A stretch of 64,000 nucleotides of DNA, taken from the NCBI GenBank assembly GCA_014706295.1, contig JACSVZ010000025.1:1932501-1996500 (forward strand), in the 5' to 3' direction. Below the pieces are notes generated by a model. It was not told the DNA's origin. It saw only the letters and a program-made list of their open reading frames with translations, and made no database searches. The stretch is from Lycocorax pyrrhopterus obiensis. Its lineage: Eukaryota > Chordata > Aves > Passeriformes > Paradisaeidae. Of this stretch, positions 52,130-63,800 are shown in pieces. Each line of letters begins with the position of its first letter. Within the stretch, counting starts at the first letter, position 1. The position numbers and the translations under genes were made by a program.

Positions 52130-55100
52130 CACCAGTTTGCCACCAATCCCAATCAACTTTAGAGTTAATGAGTCTCTAATTAATCCACCCTGATAATTTG
52201 GTCCAAATATGCACTAATTCGGGTAAACACAGCTTAATCCAACAGGATTAACGCAACTCTTTCTTCCGTGGGTTGTTTTATGGCGTGGTTTTTTGTTGGT
52301 TTGGATTTGTTGTATTTGGTGATGAGTACTCGGTAAATTGGAGCAGGAAACAGATTGAAGGGCCACAGTCCAAAAGTGTTAATCAGCGGTGAAAAATTTA
52401 AAACCCATCCCTGGAAAAGCCACATTGCTCCATCAGCAAAGAGAAAAGAGGCCAAACCCCCCCGTGCTGTTGTGAAAACTCAGGGATCCTTTTAGATGCT
52501 TCCTTGCAAAACTGGGGGGAGAACCAGAGCAGAGAGTTGGACTCTGCTTAATTCTCATTTCACTTCCTCTTATACTGGTTTTATATTCCCAAAGATCTCT
52601 CTTGCAATCCTGACAACATGCAGCTTCCCATTGCAATCTACTCCTGTGTAAGGCAGGAGTAAAATAGTGCCAATTTCAGCGCATCACACGTGTGCAGGTG
52701 TTGTTTCCACTTTAATGAGACATAATTTTCAAGGAAATCTGCTCCTGGCTATCCATGGTAACTCCTGAATCACAGAGTATTACGGAAAGAACCTCAGGCT
52801 GCTATCCCTTAGCTTCAAAAAGCTCTGAATAGTCTCGATCAGGGCCTGTTTGATGGTGAAATGTGGAATGAGTGATTTTAGTCAACTGAGAGCCAGTGCT
52901 GTTTCCTGTAGATGCAGAATCTCATGTGCCTTTTGTGCTGACTTCCTACGTGTGTTGTGCGACTTTAAAATTGCTTTTAAATGCTGATTTGTAACAATTT
53001 CATGAATAAAGCGTCAGGTGAGCAGAGCAGAGACAGTCAGTGAGTGCTGTGGGTTGCCACCAATGCTCGTATCCAGCTTGAAACTTGCTCTGAGCAGGTC
53101 ACGGGCTTTGCACAGGAGGGAAAACGGGTCTAAACTACACAAATTCGTGGCAGGAGGACAGTAGAATTAAGCATGGTTGGTGTCCTCACTGTGCCTCAGA
53201 AATGAACATCCTCCAAGTGAGGCATTGAACCAACAGTCTTTAAATCTGCTCCGTGCGACCTGGAAATAAGCCATAAAACTTCAAAATAAGGAACTTCCTT
53301 GACTTTCTTTTTAAAGAATTAATTCAGTGATTAACTACTCATTGCTGTGTGCAGGAAGCTGGCAGGTTTGGAATACAGAGCACTCTACACATCATCACTG
53401 TGGAGGGGCACATCAGCCTGGCTCTGCCTTCAATTTCTTCTCCCTGCACTGGAAGGGGCTGTTTTATTAACAACATTTTATCAGCCCTTGATAGCTGGAG
53501 AGGTTCTCCAGTGATTCCCAGAGCCATGTCATTTGGTGGAAGGAGCTGTACTGATTCACACCTGCTCAGGTTTCCTAAGTGACTGGGTTGTCCTTTATTA
53601 CTCTGCTTTTTCCACGGAGTTGCAGTTTCCCAGCGAGAGGCGTTGCACTGAAATGCCAGATCCTGACTCCTGGTGGTTGCCCAGTGATGGGATTTGCTCT
53701 TACGTGCATTTTACAATATTCTGGGATTGATTTGTGGACATAGATGGAGCAACACCAACATAAACCCTGAGTAATTGAGTGGTAAAACTGGTCTGTGCAT
53801 CTTCTGCTCGTTTATAGGGACATAGAGGGATCTCAGGAGCTCCTGGGCTGAACCACCTGGAACTTGATGGGTATAAAACAGGAGAAAGCTTTCAGTGGGA
53901 TTCCTGTCTGCAGCATGAGGGAAGTGACTGGAGGCTGTGCCATCTCCTTAAAGCCTCCTTTGTCTAAACAGAAGTCCTGGTTTCCCACACACCCAGAAAA
54001 CACCCAGGTATATCTCCCATCCATCCCTGGGATCTGCCCCTTTTTTAAATCTTTGAATCTCTCTTGCTTACTCCATTCAAGCACCCAGAAGGTGCAATTT
54101 CTGCCTGGAAGCTGGTTTACCCTCTTTTTGCAGCCTGTGGGATGTGTTTTCCTGTGCTTCAGCAGCTCTCGGAGCAGACGCTGCGCTCCCAGGAGCCTGC
54201 TCCTGGCAGGATTCATCCATTAACAACCAAAGCAAGTGACACCTTCTCTGCACAGCCTTTCTCTCACCTCCCTGACCCAGCAGCTCCTGAGGGAAAACAT
54301 CTTTGCTCCCACACTCAAGGACTTGTTGCCCGCTCCTGAATTTTCCACCAGAGTGCAGGAGCTGTTTCCTCTCCATCCTCCTGTCTGTTGTGGTCTCCAG
54401 GGCTCAGTTAATCTGCTTTAACTCAATCCTGCTGACTTCTCTCTTTGGAAACCCCTGATTTTCTCCTGACATGGGGAAGATTTGGGGTTTATGTCCTCCC
54501 CAGACCTGGAAATGCTTTGCCTGGTCCTCAGTGAGTGTAGTCCTGAGGGTTAAAGCATCCTAGTTGGCAGGAGAGGAGGTTGAAGCAGGAATTTAGGAGA
54601 GAAACCTCTTTTCTAAAATGCTCTGAATTACAATAGTCCTTTGGAAATGCCATCACCAAGGAACCAGACCAGTTTCTTGGGCACCTGAGGATGGATTTAT
54701 CAGGTATCTGTATGGAGAAAGAGGGATCTAACAGAGCAGAGGGGTCGTAAGACCGAGATGGATGAGCAGAGCAGAGGATAACGGCAGAAAAGGGACAGTG
54801 TGGTTCTAGGACATGGCAGGAAGGATGTTTCCATCAGGAATAGGGATGGATTTGTGGCTGAAGCACCAGCTGCTGGTGTGACCCTGCTGGGACACTGTGG
54901 TCCCTTCTGTCCAGGATAATAAATTCAGCCCAGAGCTGAGGAGGGTGTTTTATGAGGTGAGCCTTGCAACGTGTAGCAAAATAAGGCTGGAAGAGGTATA
55001 ACTCCTGTCCACGAACACATGGGGAGGGAGGGATGAACCCAGGAGAGAGGAAAAGCGTTGAAATAAAGAACAGTTTTAGCACAAGGACAAGGGGGAGCAA

Positions 55101-56340
55101 CTATCCAGCAATAGCTGGGGTTGGAGATCAGGAGAGCCCAGTCCTTGGAGGGAGGAGCTCTCGGTATCAAGGAGCAAACCACCGTTTCAACACATATCTG
55201 GTCATGCCCGGGAGAGAAGCCTGTGGCATCCTACATCCTTTGAAAGTGCCTTTTAAGAGGAAATATACCCATAAAATATAATTACCTTGACTGGGGAGCA
55301 GCATTATGTGCAGCACAGGCTGGGCAGCTTCAGCCATCTGTTGACCCCAATAATTTCCCCTGGTGGGACTGCAGAAATACATCCCTGCCTGCTGGTCCCC
55401 ATTGTCTCTATGGTACCATCGTGGTACCAGTGTAAGAAACGTTCCCATAAGGTTTATTTCTGACCACAGAGTTTATTTTCTTATCCCACTTTTTTTTTTT
55501 TTTAAAGTTAAATTATGATAGTTACACTGCTATGATTAATTAACGGCTTTTTCCCTACCTGGTAATATCCCAAAGCCTTTGGCATTGTTTGAAATTCCAA
55601 TTATTCAACTCAAACCCAGCGACGGCAACAAAACGAGGAAGTAAAAATGTGGGGGAAAAGCCAGGGCAGGCTTAATGAGCTGGAAGCCAGGGCCTGTCCG
55701 TGTGCCAAGGGAAGTCATCTGGAATGAATGTCACACCTGGTTATAAATAGGGTGGCAGGAGTGGCTGTGCCCATTAATGTGGGGACACGTCCCATGGTGC
55801 CTTAACCCGTGGCAGGGCGAACACTGCTCCTCTGCAGGAGCGTTTTCTCGTTGCATCAGTGGATGGAAATCCCCAATATACAGAAAATAATAATAGAATA
55901 GAATGTAATAATAATAAAATTTTATATGTTATGTGTATTGTATATTATAATAATGTGGTGTAATAATATAATGGTTGTAATATAAATAATAGTAACGGCG
56001 AATATTTTATGGAGCATAATAATGTCTAGAAAATAAACCAGAGCTGCTGTTCAACGTCAGGGTGGGCTTTCACCCAGGACAGCTGGCAGGTATCCAGATT
56101 CCCCTGTAATGATCCCATGCTCATTCCAACAAGATGGCTCCAAAATTCCCGTTGCCATACACCAAATTTAGCCCTCCCGTGTTTCAGAGAACTGCACCAC
56201 ATCTAGAGAGGCAGCACCGAATTCCCACTGCCTGTGCTTATTACACAGTTAAGAGAAGGAGTCAGAATCCCCTCTGGTTAAGTCCTGCTTAGGCTGTCTG
56301 TCCTCCTAGTAAACAGCAGAATTATTGATGTGTAGGAACA
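52130..56340. other. Intergenic DNA between ZBTB44 and ADAMTS8
   Basis: No gene recognised. Open frames up to 127 residues overlap on both strands and have no conserved motif. A 160-bp A/T-rich tract with TAA-type repeats lies at 55875-56035. An A/T homopolymer lies at about 55490-55505. Confidence 0.6.
55875..56035. repeat. TAA/ATA-rich low-complexity tract
   Basis: Mostly irregular ATA and TAA triplets (AATAATAATAG, AATAATAATAAAA). It precedes the longer A/T block at 56340 and may share its origin. Confidence 0.8.
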
Positions 56341-57080
56341 GATGTATATTCTGGATGTATATACAGATATACTGTGTCTGTATTATGTGTATAAAATATA
56401 TATAATGTATATAATGTATATATAATACACACTATGTATATATAGATACATTATACAGAATATGATTATTAATTATAATTATTACATATTTTAATAGTTA
56501 TAAATTCTATGACAATGTGTATATGTATATATTATGTATATATAATATATACATAATATAATGTATATAAATATATTATCATAGAATAATAGGATTCTAT
56601 AATATAACATATATACTACATATATATCTATGATGTACATATAGATAAATAATAAAGTTAGAGTTCTGTGATACTATGTGTATAATATGTATATTATGCA
56701 TATATAATATATATGATATATATAGCTATAATATATATCATTAGATCTATTATATAGATATTATTACTATTAATATATTAATACATTAAAAATCTGTATA
56801 TAATACAATAATATATATCAATATATAATAATATATTTATTATCTATTATATAATAATATGTATTATATAATATATATGTATAATAAATCTTATATCTTA
56901 TATATTATATATATCTATATAGTAGATATAATAAACATATTATATCTATATCATAGATATAATAATATATATTATATAATAGATAATATATATTATATTT
57001 TATATATATTATCATAGACCCATATAATTCTATAATAATATAAGTATATAATATGTATATCTAGATATACTGTACATGTA
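56340..57080. repeat. About 740-bp A/T block of TA-dinucleotide type repeats
   Basis: Nearly continuous TATA, ATAATATAT and TATATAATGTAT motifs with rare G or C. Many stretches are self-complementary (for example TATATATCATTAGATC-like and AATATATATT motifs), so hairpins or cruciforms are possible. No intact uniform array; several unit types are mixed. Confidence 0.95.
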
Positions 57081-60000
57081 TAGAAAGGAGGTAGGTGCTC
57101 ACAAGGCATCTGCAAAACAGAGTTGGTTCAAAATTTCTGCAGAATAATTTCGGCTCCATGGATTTTGTCTGTTCTCTCATGTAATATTTCGGTTCAGCTT
57201 CTTAAAACTGAACGAACCATTTATTATCAAGAAGATATGGAAAAGAGAGATTTAAAATCTCTCTGGGACAGAGATAATAATAATCCTGAGGAAAGCGCAA
57301 ATAAAGACAAATGCAAAGAGATAAAAGGCAGGAAATCCTTTATTGAAGGGGTAAAGGCAGAGCCACAAACAGATTGTTTTCAAAATTAAAAACAAATACA
57401 AACAAGAGACTAAAAATCAGAAAATTGTATTTTCCCCCCTCTCCTCAAGATGAATTCCAAAGCTTAATTTTGGCTGGATTTGTTATGCTTGCAGAGCTTG
57501 GTTGGTACACCAGGGAGGAGGGAAACACCAGTCAGATACCAGAGTGGATAAACAATGAGCAAAGACATCCCTTCTCCGAGCTCACTGCAGCTTTCAGAGA
57601 GGGGATGTGGGAGCAGCACGTTAAAACACAGTCTTTTTTAATCTCTTTTTTCCTTCTTTTTTTTTTTTTCTTCTTTCCAGACCGCTACTGTACAAAACCA
57701 AACAGAAATTTATAATAAATACCTAACACAAGAGGCTCAGTACATTGCTACAATCCTTCACTGAAGGGAAACATATTTTTATATATACATATATATAGCC
57801 TAATATATAACCTCTTAGACTTAAATCAGCGTAAAGGCTACTTGTTTTTACAGAAGCCTGGGGCAGGAATTCCACTTGGCATCACCCAGACCCCACACCT
57901 CAACAGAGCATCACTGCCTCTGGTCCCCCCCATCCCAGGGGGATCCTCCACCTTCCTCCTTGCTGGAAAAGCAGCAGGATTTGCCCTCAACAAGGAGTTT
58001 TTACATCTAGGAAGCTCCAGCTAAGCAGCTGCGCAGTGATTATAAAAAAACTGGAAAAGCCCCTTGGCGTGCACGACTCCTGTGTGATAAATACAGACGT
58101 TTTCCTTGGCACTGTCTCAGACTGATATTCCTGACCCATCCTAAATGCTGGTGGTGACACTGGAGAGGAAACACATGCTGGCTTTGAGTTAAAACCCTGC
58201 CAGACTCAGAGGGGAAAAAGAAAATAACCCTGCACGGCTACATGACTTTAGCATCCAGCTATTTGTTAGAACTTAAATTCCTGGAGATTAATTAGCAGAT
58301 GCAGAACATTGCCCAAAGGTAGGTCTGTACCACAGGCCAAACAGCTCTGCATCCAAACTCTGCAGCTGGCCTTTGTTTTTTTTTTCCTTTCCTAAAAAAA
58401 ATAAATGAGCCAAGCCCTCAATACCCTCAGTCCTGGGCTGCAGCTCCCGTGGTTTTGATAGAAATCATGTATGGGAGATACAACAGGAATATTTCATGTT
58501 TTCAGGTAAACAGTAGGGTTTCTGTCTTCAGTAGAGCAGCTCATCCCACCATCCCATTCCAAACCTGTCTGGACAGCGAGGAAAGGGTCTCACACGAGCT
58601 GGGCTCGCTCAGGCAAAAGGGACAAGGAAAAGGATTCGCTCCATAAATGTGAATGGGGAATCTGAAACATCAAAAATTCCAGCCCTCCTCCCCTTCCTAT
58701 GAGAAAAAGGCAGATCCCACTGGAAATTCAACATTTTGCTGCCAAAAAGGAAGCCAGGGAAGGCAGGGTATGAGAGAGGAGCCTGGAGATACTGAATTGC
58801 TCATCCAGCAATAGCAAAACCTTTCCAAATTCCATCCCCGCTCCCCAGGCACTGGCTGCTGCCAGCACACGGCCAGCGATTGCTTCGGAAAGGGCAAAGT
58901 TCAGGGTCTGAGCAGCCATCTGTGCTGGGGCCAGGCAGCAGCTGGGCTGGCGAGAGGCATGTGGCTGCTTCCCACTGGGAAAGAGCAGCTCCAGCCTTGC
59001 CAGGCTTGGTTTTGGACTGAGAATTGCTTAAGCAAGGCTGGAGCTGGCACCAGATCTGAGCATCTTCACCTCTCCCAGGCAAGCAGAGCTGAAGAGCAGC
59101 ACTGGTCACCTCTGGCATGATCTACAGATCCTGGGCTCATCCCTGCTGCAAATCAGGCTAGTGAAATTATCTCCAAAATTAGAGCAGAGCTGAAAAAATG
59201 AGCCCACAGGGGACTGAAAGCCAAGGATGGGAAAGGAAACGCTGGCACACCAGAGTGCCTGCTCCAGAGGGCATCACAATAGGCATTTCACAGTCAGAGC
59301 ACTGCAGAATTAGGAATTAATTAATCCTCACAGTGGCCCTGTAAGACAGATCAGGTGTAATTAAGCCTTGGTTTTATAGCTGGAGAAACAGAGGTGTGGG
59401 GTAACAGCTCTAGGAATAACTGCAGATGCTGGGGTGTTTGGAGATAGAGATTTGTCGCCTTGTAGATTATAAATCCAGCAGAAACCACCAGGACCACCTC
59501 TCACCTGTCCTCCTGCCTAATTCAGGCTAGGATCTGGCCCTCAGCTTATTCCTTCTCCCATCCACACGAGCAATTCATCTCCCAAGTTAAACCCCCAGCT
59601 GATAAAACACTCCTCATGCTCAAGGACACCCAGGCTGCTGCAGGGAGGGGATGGCAACCCATTCCATGCCTTTTGTGAAGAGATCCCAGTTTTATCAGCA
59701 AAGACACCCACCCTGCACCTCCCTGACCTGCAGCTGGGATGGGGCGATGGCAAAACCAGGCTCCGCATTTTCTCCAGTGCCAAACCCCAGCAAACCTTAC
59801 AAAAGGAACCTGCAACCACATTCAATGACAGCTCTTTGGAAACACCCTACGGATACGCTTATTTTTCCCTTTAAGTTACAACTTGCCTGCGAGCAGCCAG
59901 CCAGAAAGAAAAGGAAGAAAGAAAGGAAAAGAAGTGATTCCTCCCTGTTTTGCCGCCGTTATTCTCCCCTCTGAGGTAGACATCGATGCGGTGGGGATGA

Positions 60001-60112
60001 ACCACTGGAGAGTGGTTATTTGTCTGGCGAGCGAGCCCACGGCACCCTCGCTGTCCCGCCCCAGGGTGGTGGAAGCCCGTGGCACCCTTGACTCCGAGCA
60101 CCCCGGCAGGGC
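57081..60112 (-). other. ADAMTS8 3' UTR and downstream flank
   Basis: Follows the ADAMTS8 stop at 60113-60115. I found no minus-strand AATAAA between 60112 and 57345. The nearest canonical ones are at 57339-57344 and 57220-57225; a TATAAA variant occurs near 59373. The 3' UTR end is thus unsettled. No other gene is recognised. T-rich and A-rich tracts lie at about 57655-57672 and 58374-58402. Confidence 0.45.
57339..57344 (-). terminator. Candidate distal ADAMTS8 polyadenylation signal
   Basis: AATAAA on the minus strand (CCTTCAATAAAGGA), 2.8 kb past the stop codon. It is the first canonical hexamer that I found. A nearer non-canonical signal may be the real one. Confidence 0.25.
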
Positions 60113-60845
60113 TCAGCACTGACGCAGCACGCAGGCCGTGGTGGCCAGCGGTGGCCCTGGCGAGCTGCATTTCTCCGGGGCGGTGATTTTACCGGCGTAA
60201 TCAATGCAAGAGGCGTTGCGCGTCCGCACGCCCTCGCCGCACGTTTGGGAGCACGGGGACCAGGGACCCAGGCGCCAGAGAGGGCAGGGCATGTCTCCAC
60301 AGGGCTTGATGTCCTCAGGCTTGAGGGATCTGTTGCAGGCCGAGGAGGTTTGACCCTCCACATCCCGGCAATCCACCGTCCGCCGCTGCCAGCCGGAGCC
60401 ACACGTCTTGGAGCACTCAGACCAGTCACCCAGGACCCACTGGGAGGTCAGCATCGGTCGGATGACGTTGACCGACTTCTTCTCTTTGCCCTTCTGCTTG
60501 CTGAAAGGGACGTCCTTGGGGATGAAGAAGGTGTACTTGACTTTTGGTGGGAAGACCTCACTGGCAATTGTCAGCAGCTGGACGGTCAGGGGCTCTGGGA
60601 GCTGTCGGAAGCTCTGCAGCCTCTCCAGAGTCGTCATGGAGCCGCTGTATTTCAGGATGGTCCCCTTAATGAGGATGTCCTGCTCCATGGCTGAGATGGC
60701 AAAGTCTCCGTTCAGCAGGTACTTGCCCTCCAGGGTCTTCAGGGCCAGGTAATTCCCATCGTGACGGACGCCTCGGTGGCTGCGCTGTTTGATGTCGATG
60801 TTGGTGGCTCCGGCGGGGATGGTGACAATGTCGTTGTAGCCGTAT
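60113..60845 (-). CDS. ADAMTS8: ADAMTS8 last coding exon: spacer, TSR2 and TSR3
   Basis: Acceptor CCCTGTGCAG lies before 60845. The first base completes Lys332, then YGYNDIVTIPAGATNID. The spacer runs to KVKYTFFIPKDV. TSR2 ends CPL, where the human protein ends as I recall. Here a TGG codon (60277-60275) follows and the frame continues through a full six-cysteine TSR to CVLRQC and TGA at 60113-60115. An N-A-S glycosylation site occurs within TSR3. Confidence 0.96.
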
Positions 60846-63800
60846 CTGCACAGGGAAAAGGGACACGGTTATTTTTCAAGGCTTACCAAGAGCACACCTG
60901 TGTCGGGAATAGCACTTGGGATCCTGGCTCTGAAGCTATCTCTCTGGAACCCCGAGCGCTCAGGAGCTAGAAATACTGCAGATGTTCTAGATGTGAGCTC
61001 AGCTGGAAGATTTCACTGAATTCCATATGAAAATGAGCGATGCAATCAAATGAACAGCCCTGTGATTACCAGCCTAGGTGGGAAATCCCCCTCGCTCCCT
61101 ATGTCTGGAAACGGTGAAGTGTTTGGGACTGCAAGCCTGCCACTGGTGATGCTGAAGGATGACATCGTCTACTGACAGATAATATGGAGATTATATAGAT
61201 GTAGATATAGATACAGATATAGATGTAGAACAACACAATAGGAGGGAGTCTCTGCACTCTTAACTCACTTTTCGAAGGGTTTTGCAGCCACCACTACAAT
61301 GCAGACGTAATCCCATTGGAGGATACGGAGGGCATTCCCATGCCAGGGAAACATTTTCCTGCAGAGCCAGCCAAGGCCCATCCCTGGAGCACCACAGCTC
61401 CCGGGACAGCACGCGGAAGGTTTCACTTGAGCCCTCAGCACTGTGACTCACACTGTGGGGCCAGCAGGATCGTTTTCCATGGATCCCCATGGTGGATGCT
61501 GCGGTCAGTAATTAAGTTCAGAGTATTTTGGAAAAAAGCCTTTGAGTCAAACTCTGCTCTCCGTCACCCTGGCCTCCCTCACCCTGATCTTAATGGGATC
61601 TCTTCTTGGCTGTAGCTCCTACGCTAATCTCCCTTTAGTCAACCACAAACAACACACAGGAGAGTGGAAGCCCCGTTTCAGCTGTTCCCTGGAAGGAAAG
61701 CTTTTAGGAAATCTAATTTGACTGTGTGAGTCACCTCGCTGCATGGAATTGGATGGTTGGGCTTTTGTTACGGTTTTCCAACAAAAGCCTTAAACTCTGC
61801 TCTTTGGCAAAGCCACGGAGATGTTGGGTGAGGGAAGTGGCTGCCTCAGTGCCCTTGTCCCAGGATTCAAATTCACCCTCAAGCCCAGGGAAAAGCTATT
61901 GAATATTTACATCACACGTCAGCCCTTGAATATGCGTCCAACTCACTGCACGGGGGTGAAACGGGTTTTGTAAACTTGTTGGGGCAGCAGATTTATTTGT
62001 AGTGGTGTACCGAGCCCGTCACATCAGTTATTATTTTAGGAAATAAGCTCTACTTGGCTTGTATAATTCTGCCCTGAAATAAACTGAGCTTAAGCCCCGG
62101 AGCCTGGGGAGGAGCCCAGGCTCTCGCAATGCCAGCCAGCTGAGGATGCTGGCTTGGATCCTTATATATTCCTAGCCTAGAACTTTAGCCATAGAAAAAG
62201 GGGGATGAGAGAGGATGCTGGTTTTCCTCCCACAGCCCATCCCTGCAGAACCTTCTCCCTGGCGCCTCACTTGGATCTGTTGAGCGAGCCGGATATTTTC
62301 CTGCAAGTGGAGCCATTGCCACCGCACACCCCGCACTTGTCCAGCTTCTTGGAGGACCCAATGACGTGGTCACAGCCAGCCTTGATGCACTGCCCGTGGA
62401 CGCAGATGGAGAGGGTCTCTGGGCCACACAGCGTCCCATCGATCACCTGGGAAAGGGGGACGCAGAGGAGTAATGAGGGGATGAGTTCTGAAATGGGGTA
62501 AACAGGAGTGATTCCCATCACCAGGGATCTTACTGTGGTGATTCCCATCACCAGGGATCTTACTTTGGCCTCAAAGACTTTGAATTCGCTCCTCCCTCGG
62601 GCTCGGCAGAAGAGTTTGCATCGGTCTCGCGGGGACACTCCCGCATACTTAGGAACCCACTCCAAGCGATTCCCTTCCAGATCCGTGAAGTTGTAGCTGT
62701 TGTACTTCTCACACTGCTGCTCCCGAAAGCTTTTCCCTGAAAGGAAAGGTGAAACATGGCCCAAAATCCACGGGAAGCTGGAAGGAGCTGCTGTCCTTGG
62801 CCATCACAGAGATGTGGGAGTGAGCTAAGGATAGTGGGAGCACGTGGTGAGCGTGCAAGCAGAGGAGGAATGTCATGAAGGAGGGATCCCACACACCTTC
62901 CACCAGCCGGAGAAGGTCACAGCCCCCAGCAGGAAGCTGTTGCTCCCCCCAGATATGAACACTTAAGGGAGAGCAGAGCAATCCCTGCAATGCATTCTGG
63001 AGGAGTAGGAGCGGGAGCTGAGCGTGCAGTTGGGAATTGTCATCCTTACCATCCAGCGGGCACTCTTCGGTGTGGCAGGACTGGTACTTGGTTCTCTGGC
63101 CCTCACAGTAGCTGCCGCCGTGCTGGGGCCTGGGGCTGTCGCAGTGGCGGTGGGAGAACTGGATGCCTCCCCCACAGCTCCGGGAGCAGGAGCCCCAGGC
63201 GCTCCACGGGCCCCAGCCGCCGTTCACCGCTGGCTGCAAGAGGCCAGGAGAAGCTGCTAAATCCATCTCTGAGCCTGTCCAGCCCCAGCTGCTCCCTCCC
63301 AGAGCATTCCCACCACCCCCCAGTGCCCCCATTACCTGGGGTTTCAGGGCATCCTGCTGCACACAGCGCCCGTCCCAGCACAGCCCCTTGGCTTTGCATG
63401 GGGTTCCATCGGCCCAGGGCAAGCTGCCATTCTTGGTGTGGCAGAGGGGCTCCCCGCTGCCGGTCCTGCACCACAGCTGGGCGCAAATGTCCTCCTCCGT
63501 GGTGTTGGGGCAGTGCTGGAAGTCCTTGCCAAAGATCTGCTGGCATTGCTGGTCCAGGCTGTACAGGGCTCTTTGGCCGGGCAGCTCGGCAGGCAGGGAG
63601 ACGGGCTGGGCCGGGGCGTCCAGCAAGCAATCACCTGGGCAAGGTTCAAGAGTTAGGCTGGAGGTGGATCTATCAGGGCTTGACTCCGCTGACTGCACCA
63701 AGCAGGCACCCCACACCTCTGTCCATGGTCTGGTTTGATTCCCCCTTCACCCCACACACCCCTCCAGGCATTGCAGAGAGCCTGAGCAATTAAGGAAAAG

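Noticed and set aside
50535..52190. Arg/Pro/Gly-rich open frames of up to 268 residues in the CpG island
   Set aside because: Frames are open on both strands because of GC richness and repeats. No conserved domain is seen and ZBTB44's first exon is expected to be non-coding.
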